Shown piece after piece: positions 1-9,295 of a DNA stretch of 64,000 nucleotides. Below the pieces are notes generated by a model, which made no database searches, was not told the DNA's origin, and was given only the letters and a program-made list of their open reading frames with translations. Numbering within the stretch: the first letter of the stretch is position 1; each line of letters opens with the position of its first letter. A program made the translations under genes and the position numbers. Source of the DNA: Deltaproteobacteria bacterium (GTDB taxonomy: Bacteria > Desulfobacterota > Desulfarculia > JACQYL01); contig JACQYL010000058.1 of the NCBI GenBank assembly GCA_016208165.1, positions 1-64,000 on the forward strand. Direction: 5' to 3'.

Positions 1-202
1 ATGGGGAGTCCGAAGACGGAGGCTTGCTCGAGTTCTGGGAATCCCGGTTCTGCCGCGCTTCGATCTTTTCGAGCCGCTGCCGTTGCTGCTCAAGCAGGCT
101 GCTGTGCTCCCGGGTGACCTGCTCAAGGTGCTCGATATATTGCCGCACAGGCTCCGGAGTAGCCAGCCAATCGGCATCGCTAAACGGTCTCTTGGCTTCC
201 AT
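1..202 (-). CDS. tnpC: IS66 family transposase TnpC, N-terminal fragment
   Basis: The first 67 codons of an IS66 transposase are present, starting at ATG 202 and running off the left edge. The translation begins MEAKRPFSDADWLATPEPVR and continues into a Gln/Glu-rich coiled-coil stretch ending SQNSSKPPSSDSP. The SQNSSKPPSSD motif is a hallmark of the IS66 TnpC N-terminal region, just ahead of the zinc-finger part. The catalytic DDE domain is not visible here, so whether the transposase is intact is unknown. No tnpA or tnpB frame precedes it before the putative terminal repeat near 335, which suggests the single-ORF subtype. Confidence 0.85.
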   Translation of the reverse strand, partial: MEAKRPFSDADWLATPEPVRQYIEHLEQVTREHSSLLEQQRQRLEKIEARQNRDSQNSSKPPSSDSP

Positions 203-335
203 AAGGGAAGCCTAGCACACTAGAACTCAAAAGTCTAGATTTTTTTCTAATTATTTCAATATGTTATGTGAACACCAAATTATACCGTAAAATCAATCAG
301 TTAGAAGAATCGGGCGCTACCCTGTGAACACTTAC
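1..335 (-). mobile_element. Edge of an IS66-family insertion sequence, cut by the window start
   Basis: The element holds the 5' part of a TnpC-type transposase reading leftward and ends in a plausible IS66 terminal repeat. Read on the minus strand from 335, the sequence begins GTAAGTGTTCACAGGG; IS66 ends typically begin GTAAG. The other end lies outside the window, so target duplication (8 bp in this family) cannot be checked. It borders the AT-rich polysaccharide block, consistent with IS-assisted acquisition. Confidence 0.72.
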
Positions 336-382
336 CTTCTATCTTGAGAGGTCATCACAATTTCTTTGAAATCGACTGATGT

Positions 383-1069
383 TTGGAGTCCAGAAAAGTC
401 ATCTCACCAGGAGCTATTTATTTGGCCGAGTTGCTTTACAACACAAAGCTTATTCAAACCGTTCTGAGCTATCGTCGCCAAAAGAGGGTTGATTTCGTTC
501 TATCTAAGGTCGATGTGTTTTCAGGCATGTCAATATTGGATGTTGGTTGTGGTCCTGACGGCCGAAGCTTCGAGGATTTTGCTCACAGGGATCTAAAGAT
601 TGTAGGTGTTGATATCCTTGATGAAGATCAGATCCATATGAATCATCCGAATTTCCAGTATTTCAAACAAGATGCACAAGACCTTAGCAGGTTTGCAGAC
701 CATGAATTCGATTTGTGTGTCTCATTTGGAATGATGGAGCATATTTGTGATCATTCAATACTAAGAAGGATGTATTCTGAGATAGACAGAGTATCTAAAC
801 AATGGATTATAGTGGTGCCATGGAAATATGCAATTATAGAACCACATTTTAAATTTCCATTTTTTCAATTGCTACCCTACTTCTTTAAGATAACTCTTAC
901 AAGGACCCTAAACTTGCATGGTCTAAGAAATGCCGTCAGAGAGGATTACAATCATATAAGGGATAACTATCAGTGGCTAACCAGCAGCGAATGGATAGGC
1001 ATTTTCCAAGGGGGTCGAGTTTATATTACTCCTTACAAGGATACAATAGCCATCGTAAAACATATGTGA
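383..1069 (+). CDS. Class I SAM-dependent methyltransferase
   Basis: This 228-residue protein is a Rossmann-fold methyltransferase. SAM-binding motif I reads SILDVGCGPDG at about residues 50-60, an acidic residue follows strand 2 (VGVDI), and a post-motif FDLCVSFGMMEHI stretch matches the motif IV region of the Methyltransf_11/UbiE type. The start is TTG at 383; an in-frame TGA lies two codons upstream, so no longer start is possible, and the ribosome binding site is weak. The 5' end could therefore be truncated. It is AT-rich like the glycosyltransferases downstream and probably methylates a sugar or lipid-linked glycan intermediate, but nothing in the sequence gives the substrate. Confidence 0.75.
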   Translation: MESRKVISPGAIYLAELLYNTKLIQTVLSYRRQKRVDFVLSKVDVFSGMSILDVGCGPDGRSFEDFAHRDLKIVGVDILDEDQIHMNHPNFQYFKQDAQDLSRFADHEFDLCVSFGMMEHICDHSILRRMYSEIDRVSKQWIIVVPWKYAIIEPHFKFPFFQLLPYFFKITLTRTLNLHGLRNAVREDYNHIRDNYQWLTSSEWIGIFQGGRVYITPYKDTIAIVKHM

Positions 1070-1269
1070 TCGTCCACCGTGCAAGACGTTTGAAAAAGCC
1101 TCTCGCCCAAATCATCTTTTTGAACCTCTGAGATCGGCTTACCCTGCACGAAAACCTATCACAATAGAAAACGGAACTTTAGTTTTATCAATTGTTTGAG
1201 CTTGAGTTTCAACAAGTTATCATACATGGCCAAGCGACTGAACCGTCACCTAAAGGAGATAGATGGATA

Positions 1270-1570
1270 ACCCCCCGCAAAAGAAAGTAAACCGTATTCG
1301 TTAGCGGGTAGCTGGAGAACACTCCGCAGTGTAAGTTCCGGAAGAATAGGTTTCCTTCCTATGCTTCCAGGATGGCCCTGGGATCAGGATGCCGCATGAG
1401 GGGACGAAGCCTTCTCTACAGGGAATAGCGTGCGGCGTTTGTCCTGCCGGCACCTCCCTCGGTGTGACAGTGGCACCGTTTTAAAAGGATTGCCGAGGGG
1501 ATACAGGGAGATCACGCTTCCCCTGAAGCCTCCCTTTGAATGGTCACCGGAGAAATACTTTTCTCCTCAG
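1270..1570 (+). ncRNA. Hairpin-rich untranslated leader ahead of the glycosyltransferase block, unidentified
   Basis: The 546 bases between the methyltransferase and the GT2 gene have no convincing gene but hold many consecutive inverted repeats. Those I can see are: CCCGC/GCGGG (1274-1308), GGAG/CTCC (1315-1326), an 11-bp stem with one mismatch (1340-1368), CCTG/CAGG (1377-1388), GCCGCA/TGCGGC (1391-1436), CACC/GGTG (1451-1464), CAGGG/CCCTG (1504-1525) and GGAGAA/TTCTCC (about 1549-1567). At 1421-1432 GGGAATAGCGTG matches 9 of 12 positions of the enterobacterial ops element (GGCGGTAGCGTG), including TAGCGTG. This could be a long 5' leader for processive antitermination by a NusG paralogue. 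It could also be a decayed mobile element. Confidence 0.35.
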
Positions 1571-1615
1571 TTCTCGGCCTGAAACACTCTGTTATCTGAG
1601 CGTGAGGATTTTGTT

Positions 1616-2527
1616 ATGCGACATTACGCATCCAAGCAGTTGGTTTCGGTCATCATACCGACATACAATCGCAGCAAGACTATACTCCGGGCCATTAATA
1701 GTGTTCTAAACCAGACTTATCAAGCTTTCGAATTGTTTATCATCGATGACGGATCTAATGATAAGACCGCGGAAATAGTCACATCACTAAAGGACCACAG
1801 GCTGAAATATATACGCCTCAGCAAAAACAGTGGAGCATCTACTGCCCGTAACGTTGGTATTGATTTAGCTGAAGGGAACTACATCGCTTTTTTAGACAGC
1901 GATGATGAATGGTTTCCGACCAAGTTATCTAAACAACTGTCCAACTTTGATCGTTGCGATCCAACAATAGGGGTGATGTACACGGCCTTCTACTATCCAC
2001 GTACTTACACCAAAGGATTGAGGTACTTCGTGGCAGAGCTTTCCGGAGATATTAGCAGCTCTATCCTATATGAAAATCCAGCAATTCATCCGACAAGTGT
2101 CATGATCAAGCGGGAATGCTTTCAATCGGCAACCAGATTCGACCAGACTCTCCCAGCTTGCGAGGACTGGGATTTATGGATCCAACTATCACAGAAATGT
2201 TACTTCGGTCGGATCAAAGAGCCTCTGTATTTGATACACAAAGATACCAATAGAATATCAACCAGCTACCTTAGATGCGCCTTAGGATACCGCCTTCTCC
2301 TCCAGAAACACTACAACCTCATAAGCCAAAACACTAAGTACCTGGCGCACCATCATTTCCTCATTGGAAGGAGTCTACTCTATGGGGGTCGTTTTCGTGA
2401 AGCCAGAAAAGAATTTGTAAAATCCATGACGCTGTGGCCGAGACACTTCCCCCCGTTTCTGTACCTGGCTTTCTCTTTTTTTGGAAGAAACTATCTTGGT
2501 GTGGTAAATAGACTTGGCAGCCACTAA
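1616..2527 (+). CDS. Family 2 glycosyltransferase
   Basis: This 303-residue GT-A fold glycosyltransferase transfers a nucleotide-activated sugar in polysaccharide repeat-unit assembly at the cytoplasmic face of the membrane. Residues 11-50 carry the family signature SVIIPTYNRSKTILRAINSV followed by FIIDDGSNDKT. The metal-binding DxD equivalent is FLDSDDEW at about 96-103. EDWDLWIQL at about 182-190 is the acceptor-site acidic motif (ED). The C-terminal 80 residues contain a His-rich helix and a short hydrophobic end. Its last codons overlap the longest possible frame of the polymerase gene that follows, so the two are probably co-transcribed. Donor and acceptor sugars cannot be told. Confidence 0.88.
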   Translation: MRHYASKQLVSVIIPTYNRSKTILRAINSVLNQTYQAFELFIIDDGSNDKTAEIVTSLKDHRLKYIRLSKNSGASTARNVGIDLAEGNYIAFLDSDDEWFPTKLSKQLSNFDRCDPTIGVMYTAFYYPRTYTKGLRYFVAELSGDISSSILYENPAIHPTSVMIKRECFQSATRFDQTLPACEDWDLWIQLSQKCYFGRIKEPLYLIHKDTNRISTSYLRCALGYRLLLQKHYNLISQNTKYLAHHHFLIGRSLLYGGRFREARKEFVKSMTLWPRHFPPFLYLAFSFFGRNYLGVVNRLGSH

Positions 2528-2573
2528 GTCGGCTTTATTATCGAAATATTCATTCCATAGAGATGCACACTAC

Positions 2574-3839
2574 ATGACTCAAGGCTCACGGAGCGATCGC
2601 CACCTTCTGACACATACCGGGACGAGTACGTCATATTTCACTATTGGCTTTTTCGTACTCAGTATATATCTGTCGCTTCGCCCTGTGTTTGCGATGGATC
2701 TCGACCTCCATCTCGGTATATTCACTTTTAAAGAGGCCTTTGCTTTATTCGGCTCCTTCTTTCTTGTCCTTCTTGCTATTGGAAAGATCAAGTTCGGCCC
2801 ATTCCACTTGCTGGTTTTCTTTTTTGTTCTTTATTATATTCTCACTCTTTTTTATGGTGGCCATCTGCGAGAAACAGCCAGACAGATCCTCCCTTTCGTG
2901 TGCTTTTTTGCTACAGCAGCCATGCTGACATCTCGGGATCATATCCGGATCATCATCTTGTTTATGCTAATCACCTATGTTTCCGTGATCTGGTTGAACG
3001 CATATTATATCTACAAAGGTGTAACCGTTGGCATGGTGATTTACTGGACCGGACTTGAACGTTACAAAGGGCTCTTTGAAAGTATTCATGCAATGGCACA
3101 TACCATGCTAGTTTATTCATTCTTATTGGCACTTTATCTACTTGTACGTAAGCCAGCTATCAGAGCTTTTTCGCATGTTTACAGATTATTACTTATTCTT
3201 AGCTTACTTTCATCCATGTACTGTATCTACAAAAGCGCTACTAGAACGGCAATTCTAGGGTTTTTGATTTTTTGGATTATCTTTCTTTTTGGTTATAGTA
3301 AAAAGCTTCTTTTTCTGTTCTGTACACTGTTGATTCTGATATCCGTTATACAATATGGAGCTGTCAGAACTATTTTTTGGGACGTCTTCCGAGCTGCTGA
3401 AAGCAGGAGCGAAAAAATTAAGGACATGGCTGGCGGAGGGCGCATTCACTTATGGAAAACAAATTTGGCGTTTTTCTCCAGACTTGGATTAGCATCGAAG
3501 ATAGCTGGCATCGGTTTGGGCAATGAAGGATCTCGCGGCACGTCTGTTTACGGAAGAATTCCTGAAAGTCACAACGATCTACTCACTCTTCTAATCGGAT
3601 TGGGTGTTACGGGCCTGGGAATTTATCTCATGATGATGTGTATCTTGTTTTTGCACATTGTTCGGCTGAGAATGGCCCCACAATTTAAGTACTTTGGGGT
3701 TGCCGTTTTAACTTCGGTTCTATTCATGAATTTTGTCAGCAACAGTTATATTACGAGGGTTGAGCTGGCCCAATTGTTTTGGTTTTTAATGGGAATTTAT
3801 TACATCAAAGATGTCTCTTCCGTCTTACAGAAAGCGTAG
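2574..3839 (+). CDS. O-antigen polymerase/ligase family membrane protein (Wzy-like)
   Basis: This integral membrane protein of about 421 residues has ten or more hydrophobic segments. The Wzy_C/O-antigen ligase signatures are a central SATRTAILGFLIFW segment (the R is family-conserved) and a periplasmic loop ending ESHNDLLTLLIGLGVTGLG, whose His-Asn-Asp motif is shared by WaaL and Wzy proteins. It should polymerise lipid-linked repeat units, or ligate finished chains, on the periplasmic side. I chose ATG 2574, which starts just after the GT2 stop; a TTG at 2514 inside the GT2 gene would add 20 residues. No flippase (Wzx) is visible in this window. Confidence 0.82.
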   Translation: MTQGSRSDRHLLTHTGTSTSYFTIGFFVLSIYLSLRPVFAMDLDLHLGIFTFKEAFALFGSFFLVLLAIGKIKFGPFHLLVFFFVLYYILTLFYGGHLRETARQILPFVCFFATAAMLTSRDHIRIIILFMLITYVSVIWLNAYYIYKGVTVGMVIYWTGLERYKGLFESIHAMAHTMLVYSFLLALYLLVRKPAIRAFSHVYRLLLILSLLSSMYCIYKSATRTAILGFLIFWIIFLFGYSKKLLFLFCTLLILISVIQYGAVRTIFWDVFRAAESRSEKIKDMAGGGRIHLWKTNLAFFSRLGLASKIAGIGLGNEGSRGTSVYGRIPESHNDLLTLLIGLGVTGLGIYLMMMCILFLHIVRLRMAPQFKYFGVAVLTSVLFMNFVSNSYITRVELAQLFWFLMGIYYIKDVSSVLQKA

Positions 3840-3862
3840 TACATCTTAGGATTGAGCGTTTC

Positions 3863-4945
3863 ATGGCAGTACTGACACCGTCGCTATTGATGATCGGACC
3901 AGGCTTAATTGTTCGTGGCGGAGTTCGGCAAATCAGCTCCAGACTCTGTTCAACCAATGAATTTAAGCTACTAAAAGGCAGATACCTTCCAACTTCTGTC
4001 GGGGAAAACAGCATTATAAAGCTAGTGACGTATCTATTTTCTATTGCACGGTTTATATGTATATGTTTGCTCATGTCTTACGATATAGTCTATATCCATT
4101 CTTCTGCTTCTTCAAGCTTCTTCCGAAAGTCTATATTTGTTCTATTATCTAAAGCATTTATGTTAAAGGTTATATTACATATTCATCCGACTCACTTCAA
4201 GAACTTCCTTGAAAATTCAACCAGAAGGTCCCGATTCATATTGTCAATTTTGCGGAAATGCGATGGTATAGTAGTTTTAACAAAGGAGATGAAGCATTTT
4301 CTTTCGTTTTACCTGGGTGGCCAAAAGGTTTTTGTCCTTCCCAACCCCATTATTGTGAGACAATATGATCATCCTGAAGATATCCCTCGCCAGCGCCTTC
4401 TCGTGACGTATCTCGGTGCTATACTGCCTGAAAAGGGCGTTTTCGACCTTGTCAAGGCTTTTCAGCGCGTTATTAAAAGACAGCCAACCGCCAAACTTTC
4501 CATCTTCGGAAACAAACAGCTCGACCTGTTAAGGACTATAATTCAGGAAGCCTCATTACAGAACCACATTGAAGTTAATGCCTGGCTTTCAAAACGTGAC
4601 CTGATCAAACAGATTAAGACGACCGGCTTGCTGGTTCTTCCATCTTATTCGGAAGGAATACCGAGCATACTTCTTGAAGCCATGGCCTCAAAAACTCCCA
4701 TTCTCACCACCAAAGTCGGAGGAATACCTGAAATCCTCACCGAGGCCTCCGCGACCTTTTCTGATCCTGGCGATATTGAGGACTTGGCAGGAAAGATTCT
4801 TTTTTGTTTGGACCATCCGAACCTTCTAGCTCAAAAGGCGGCCATCGCCTACGACTCGGTTCTTCAGTATGATTTGAAAACCATTGCTGCGAAATGGCTC
4901 TGTATTATTCTCGAGGTTTATGACAATGAGCACTCATCTCGTTAG
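3863..4945 (+). CDS. Family 4 glycosyltransferase
   Basis: This 360-residue GT-B fold retaining glycosyltransferase has an N-terminal acceptor domain opening SLLMIGPGLIVRGGVRQISS, a glycine-rich loop typical of GT4. The C-terminal donor domain opens TYLGAILPEKGVFDLVKAF and carries the EGIPSILLEAMA motif (E-x7-E) near residues 270-280, followed by PILTTKVGGIPEIL. ATG 3863 is chosen because the family pattern begins directly after it; a longer frame to 3779 would run back into the polymerase gene. It probably adds one sugar of the repeat unit built by the GT2 enzyme next door. Confidence 0.87.
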   Translation: MAVLTPSLLMIGPGLIVRGGVRQISSRLCSTNEFKLLKGRYLPTSVGENSIIKLVTYLFSIARFICICLLMSYDIVYIHSSASSSFFRKSIFVLLSKAFMLKVILHIHPTHFKNFLENSTRRSRFILSILRKCDGIVVLTKEMKHFLSFYLGGQKVFVLPNPIIVRQYDHPEDIPRQRLLVTYLGAILPEKGVFDLVKAFQRVIKRQPTAKLSIFGNKQLDLLRTIIQEASLQNHIEVNAWLSKRDLIKQIKTTGLLVLPSYSEGIPSILLEAMASKTPILTTKVGGIPEILTEASATFSDPGDIEDLAGKILFCLDHPNLLAQKAAIAYDSVLQYDLKTIAAKWLCIILEVYDNEHSSR

Positions 4946-5474
4946 CCTCAAGATGGTTAACAATTCCTTATACATATAAGAACTGCTTTCTGTAGACTAA
5001 TCACTTCTGTTTTCATAGTCTAATATAAGTATCATTTTGTAAAATAGCAGAATAGTATAATACTCAGATTAAACGTCAATTGACAGGCTCCTGACCTTAA
5101 TTGCATACGTATCCAGTTTCACCCCATATTTACCTCTTGCTCCTAACGCACAGAAATTCTGTGTTGATCGCAACTATGTACAATTGTTGTCATTTATCTA
5201 TTTGGTGAGTCTATGCACGTTATTACAGGCATTATAATAAACGCCCCTAGATGTGAAGTCAAGAATACCATGAAGACCCGGAGCAACGCTATCTCCACAC
5301 CGCGCTACTGGGCCTCGCACCGCAGTGCTCTTATCATCCCCTATCATCCGTTGGCAGCAAAAACCACACCTTAGTCACCGAAGCAGCGTTCAGTCATCGG
5401 ATGTCTAGTATTTGGCACCAGCGGTTTCTGAATCACACTTCGCTGGCCCTCAAGCACGATAAGAAGGAGCTAAA
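4946..5474 (+). other. Intergenic region without a supported gene
   Basis: These 529 bases are AT-rich in the first half and closer to average in the second. A short frame from ATG 5214 gives about 54 codons with no recognisable similarity and no good ribosome binding site. I see no strong promoter, terminator or repeat. Confidence 0.5.
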
Positions 5475-7148
5475 GTGAAAAGAATAGGTATACTTATCGA
5501 CTCGCTTAATTGCGATAAATACCTCCACGATACTGTTAAAGAATTGGCTCAAAATGGGCGAGTTAACCTTTTCTTTTTGTTAACTATCGATGGAAAACCA
5601 AAACAGCACTGGTTAAAAGAACTCATTTCTAAACTTCATACCTCAGGATTACTTCGTTTTATTGAATTGGCTTTTTTTGATAAATTAACCCAATTCGAGT
5701 ACAGAATATTATCCAATTCATCATCTCAACTCAAAGCTCATAGCAAGTTATATAATCTATCTGATTATATCAATAACAATCTAATTCATGTTAAGAGAAC
5801 TTATTCAAAATCTGCCCTCTTCGTTCGATTTTCAGATGATGCTATAAATAAGATTAAAGCATTAAATTTAGATCTGATTATAAAGGGAAATGCGAGAGGT
5901 ATATTCCAAGGAGCGATACTTAGGTCGGCAAAACAAGGAATTATATCTTTTCATCATGGTGACAATCGGTGGAATCGAGGAGGACCGGCTGCTTTTTGGG
6001 AAGTTTACCTACACAAACCTTCGACAGGGTTCATCATACAGATCTTGACAGAAGAACTAGATGGTGGTTCAGTAATATTCAGAGGTGAAATTCCTACCCG
6101 TAGAACATACACGGAGAACCTAGTCAATTTATATAATGAAAGCTATCCATATCTGTCAAAAGTAATTCTTGCTTATGCAAATAGCGGGTATCTTCCCGTA
6201 GCTGAGGACAAAGTTCCCTACCCAGAGTTAATATTAAAGGCTCCATCCATTTTTCAGTCGATAAAGTATTTACTACTAACAGGGTTGTTACTTTTCAGGT
6301 TAGGATTAAATAAAAAGGTTTTTCACAAACATGAAAGGTGGAGCGTTGCCTTTATAGCAAGTAAATGGCAAGATGCAATTCTCCGGGATGGTGTACAGAT
6401 AAACAATCCTTCAAATCGCTTCTTTGCGGATCCCTTTGTAGTAACAAGAGAGGGCAAGACAATATGCTATGTTGAGGATTTTTGTTATAGCAGAAATAAA
6501 GGTTGCATTACTGCAATTGAGCTTATTGACAACAAGACATACAATATACTTGGACCGGTAATCCAAGAGCCGTTTCATATGTCGTTTCCTTATCTTTTCG
6601 AGTATGATAACCATTTGTATATGATACCTGAGACTCATGAAACAAACTCAATAAGGCTTTATAAATGTGTCAACTTTCCTTTACATTGGGAATATCAAAA
6701 GACCTTGATGAATAATGTTAATACATCCGATTCAATGCTATTTGCTCATAAAGAAAGATGGTGGTTATTTACCAATGTCGCTATCAAAAATAGCAATGAC
6801 TACGATTCACAACTGTTTGCCTACTATACTGATCATCCACTTTCAGAGGAATGGACCCCTCACAAAAATAACCCTCTGATTTTTAATAGTAATATTGCTA
6901 GAAATGGAGGTATTCTTGACGCTGGTAGTGACTCTCCTGTCAGGGTAAGACAAAAACAAGGCTTTGCTTCATATGGATCTGGCCTTACATTAGCCAAGAT
7001 AGTTGATTTATCTTTGTCAACATACAGTGAGGTGGAGATTTGCGAAATTGTTCCTCATTTTTACCCTAGGATCAAAGGCTGTCACCACTTATTCAGCAAT
7101 GGAAGGTATACTGTTTTCGATTATTTAAGACTCGAGAAATCAGCATGA
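5475..7148 (+). CDS. Formyltransferase-like domain fused to a glycosidase-type beta-propeller domain
   Basis: This 557-residue two-domain protein starts at GTG 5475, with AAGGAG five bases upstream. Residues 1 to about 240 resemble the Fmt/ArnA formyltransferase fold: a hydrophobic LDLIIKGNARGIFQGAIL strand, then QGIISFHHGDN (the position of the catalytic HG-SLLP-type loop), and an Asp-Gly-Gly segment (EELDGGSVIF) like the LDEGLDTGDI loop. Residues from about 285 open RWSVAFIASKW and contain NRFFADPFVV, a GH43-like beta-propeller of the type named after glucosamine inositolphosphorylceramide transferase. It may formylate or otherwise modify a sugar amine in the polysaccharide. The catalytic Asn-His-Asp set is not plainly conserved, so enzymatic function is uncertain. 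Confidence 0.66.
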   Translation: MKRIGILIDSLNCDKYLHDTVKELAQNGRVNLFFLLTIDGKPKQHWLKELISKLHTSGLLRFIELAFFDKLTQFEYRILSNSSSQLKAHSKLYNLSDYINNNLIHVKRTYSKSALFVRFSDDAINKIKALNLDLIIKGNARGIFQGAILRSAKQGIISFHHGDNRWNRGGPAAFWEVYLHKPSTGFIIQILTEELDGGSVIFRGEIPTRRTYTENLVNLYNESYPYLSKVILAYANSGYLPVAEDKVPYPELILKAPSIFQSIKYLLLTGLLLFRLGLNKKVFHKHERWSVAFIASKWQDAILRDGVQINNPSNRFFADPFVVTREGKTICYVEDFCYSRNKGCITAIELIDNKTYNILGPVIQEPFHMSFPYLFEYDNHLYMIPETHETNSIRLYKCVNFPLHWEYQKTLMNNVNTSDSMLFAHKERWWLFTNVAIKNSNDYDSQLFAYYTDHPLSEEWTPHKNNPLIFNSNIARNGGILDAGSDSPVRVRQKQGFASYGSGLTLAKIVDLSLSTYSEVEICEIVPHFYPRIKGCHHLFSNGRYTVFDYLRLEKSA

Positions 7149-7465
7149 CCGAATCTTATAGTGAAAGGATACTTTTAAAGCAAGACCTGGCATATATATT
7201 GCTTGTCTTGTTTGGTTCGGACTTCATTCCCACAGTTTATAATGACATTGATTTGCATAAGTTATTTGAAATGGCACTCTGAGCTACCTACAGGATCGAT
7301 GAGGTTACTTTGATTTACAACTACCGGTTACATATTTGTTTTGGTATCAATATAGGTACTTCAATTTCCTAATTGATGGATATGTTTTCCAAGATGCGCC
7401 AAAGCTCGAGCCACAGAAAAACGATTTAACTTGTGATACTACACAACTTGTGGACAGGACCTGTT

Positions 7466-9151
7466 GTGCACCCTCTAAGGTTTATTCTCATCAGGTTAAT
7501 GAACGCCTCCATCCCTGAGATATTTTACAGGGTGAAACAGTCTCTTTCTGTATTTCTGATGAGAATACGTCAAAATCACCTCAGTACACTACTAAGGCCC
7601 TCTCAAACTGTCCGCGCACGTGTCGATAGTATCCAGATGCATGGCATCACCGGCAGCGTCAGTAAAAAGACGATTCTATCCATTCTAAAAGGAAACTTCT
7701 TTGACACTGACAACCACTCGGCTGTGCGAACGATCGAGAGCCGATGGAGAGGCCTCTTTTTCTCTCGGATCAAATGGGCGAAGGCTCCAGTTGACATTCG
7801 TTCTTTATGGGAACCTGCACGACTTCAGCATGTTTCGCTCCTCCTGTTTTACAGTCGAAGCGCAGGCCCGATTGTCGGCGATGTTAATATAGGCAACTCT
7901 GCAAAAGAAGTGGTCCTGAGGTGGATTTCGAACAATCCGTTTCTTATGGGTCCTCACTATATTTCCGTGATGGAATGCGGGCTTAGAATACCTGTTTTCC
8001 TATGCTGCCTTAAATTCATCGATAATCTGTCTCAATCCGAGTACACCACGATTGTAAACACCATGTACAAGCACGCATGGTTCATATCTAAACGACTTTC
8101 TTTATATTCGTCGACAGGCAACCATACCATAGCTGAATGTGTCGGATTGATTTTTGCCGGTATGGTTTTCAGAGACACCGACGAGGAGTGGCTGTCAACA
8201 GGGACAAGAATATTATATCGGCAAGTTCAAAGTCAAATACTGGAGGACGGAGGCCCAGCCGAACAAGCATTTGGGTATCATAGATTCTTGTTAGACTTAT
8301 ACTGGGTGGCGGTAGACTTTCTCGTTAAAAACGGATTGCATGTGCCTTCCAATGTCTACAGCCGATTAGTGATGGGTGAACGATTTCTTAGATCGTTTGA
8401 AGAACATGAAGAGAATTTTCCGATGATTGGAGATTCAGATGATAGTCACGCCATCGCTCCTGGACTGAAACCCAAGAGACACATTGTGGATACAGTGAAA
8501 AACGTCGCATTTCATAAGTCTTTTGAAGGTTTGGTCTCATCCGAGGAGCCCGTTGGACGAGCCTCGCAACCGAGCTCTATCCGGTCGCCTAACGACATCT
8601 TCGATCGCTTTGGCCAAATACACTATGCAGTGGGCGGCGCAGAAAAGGTCCACAAGCCTCTCTCTTGGGGATACGGCCGCTGCCTGAGTTTTTTTCGCTC
8701 CGGATACACGCTCATGGAGGCCGGGCGTAACACAAGAATCATCTTTGACCATGGTCCGTTGGGCATGCCCCCGCTATATAATCATGGGCATGCCGACTGT
8801 CTTTCCCTAACCCTTTCCGTGGATGGGCGTCAGATTCTTGTTGATCCCGGAACCTATCGCTACAATCGTGTCAATGAACTCCGGAAGTATTTCAAAGGAA
8901 CGAGATCCCATAATACCGTAACGGTTGACGGTAAAGACCAGGCTGTGCAACAAGGAAATTTCATTTGGACAAATCCTTTCACTGCAAGTATCCTCGAAAG
9001 AACCGAGCTTTCCGTGGTCCCCGGTTTTTTCTCATTGAGGGCAGCGAGAATCCCATTTTGGGATGGTATTCGTCCCGCTACGGGACGAAAGAAGAGTGTA
9101 GTGTCTTGCATGCTCGACTCATGGACCGTGCCGATTCAGCGCTATTTGTAA
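7466..9151 (+). CDS. Heparinase II/III family protein, C-terminus probably damaged
   Basis: The protein is about 561 residues and matches the exopolysaccharide-locus type of heparinase II/III protein (alpha/alpha toroid followed by beta-sandwich). The N-terminus HPLRFILIRLMNASIPEIFY fits the usual family opening, so I chose GTG 7466 with AGGA six bases upstream; GTG 7433 and ATG 7499 are alternatives. Family signatures are GNHTIAECVGLIFAG, GGPAEQAFGYHRFLLD, the PPLYNHGHADCLSLTLSV lyase motif and RSHNTVTVDGKDQ. After a 9-bp palindrome at 9069-9089 the sequence no longer resembles the family and stops early, so the last domain is probably lost. It may cleave or edit the exopolysaccharide in the periplasm. 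Confidence 0.78.
   Translation: MHPLRFILIRLMNASIPEIFYRVKQSLSVFLMRIRQNHLSTLLRPSQTVRARVDSIQMHGITGSVSKKTILSILKGNFFDTDNHSAVRTIESRWRGLFFSRIKWAKAPVDIRSLWEPARLQHVSLLLFYSRSAGPIVGDVNIGNSAKEVVLRWISNNPFLMGPHYISVMECGLRIPVFLCCLKFIDNLSQSEYTTIVNTMYKHAWFISKRLSLYSSTGNHTIAECVGLIFAGMVFRDTDEEWLSTGTRILYRQVQSQILEDGGPAEQAFGYHRFLLDLYWVAVDFLVKNGLHVPSNVYSRLVMGERFLRSFEEHEENFPMIGDSDDSHAIAPGLKPKRHIVDTVKNVAFHKSFEGLVSSEEPVGRASQPSSIRSPNDIFDRFGQIHYAVGGAEKVHKPLSWGYGRCLSFFRSGYTLMEAGRNTRIIFDHGPLGMPPLYNHGHADCLSLTLSVDGRQILVDPGTYRYNRVNELRKYFKGTRSHNTVTVDGKDQAVQQGNFIWTNPFTASILERTELSVVPGFFSLRAARIPFWDGIRPATGRKKSVVSCMLDSWTVPIQRYL
9069..9089. repeat. Perfect 9-bp inverted repeat in the 3' end of the heparinase gene
   Basis: TTCGTCCCG is followed after three bases by its exact reverse complement CGGGACGAA. 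It lies where the encoded protein stops resembling its family, so a small palindromic element may have landed in the gene. Confidence 0.6.
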
Positions 9152-9295
9152 CCGGTATAAGCGCGGGGCCGCCGGTTACTCCGGACGCTGTCGATGACGT
9201 ACTAAAGAAAGTAAGACTTTCGTCCGATCTAATGAATGAGATTTCATGCCCGCGGACAAAGGCCTAAAACCATCGCATGCTTTGGAGTACAACCC

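Noticed and set aside
5214-5375. 54-codon frame between the GT4 and fusion genes
   Set aside because: No ribosome binding site and no recognisable sequence.
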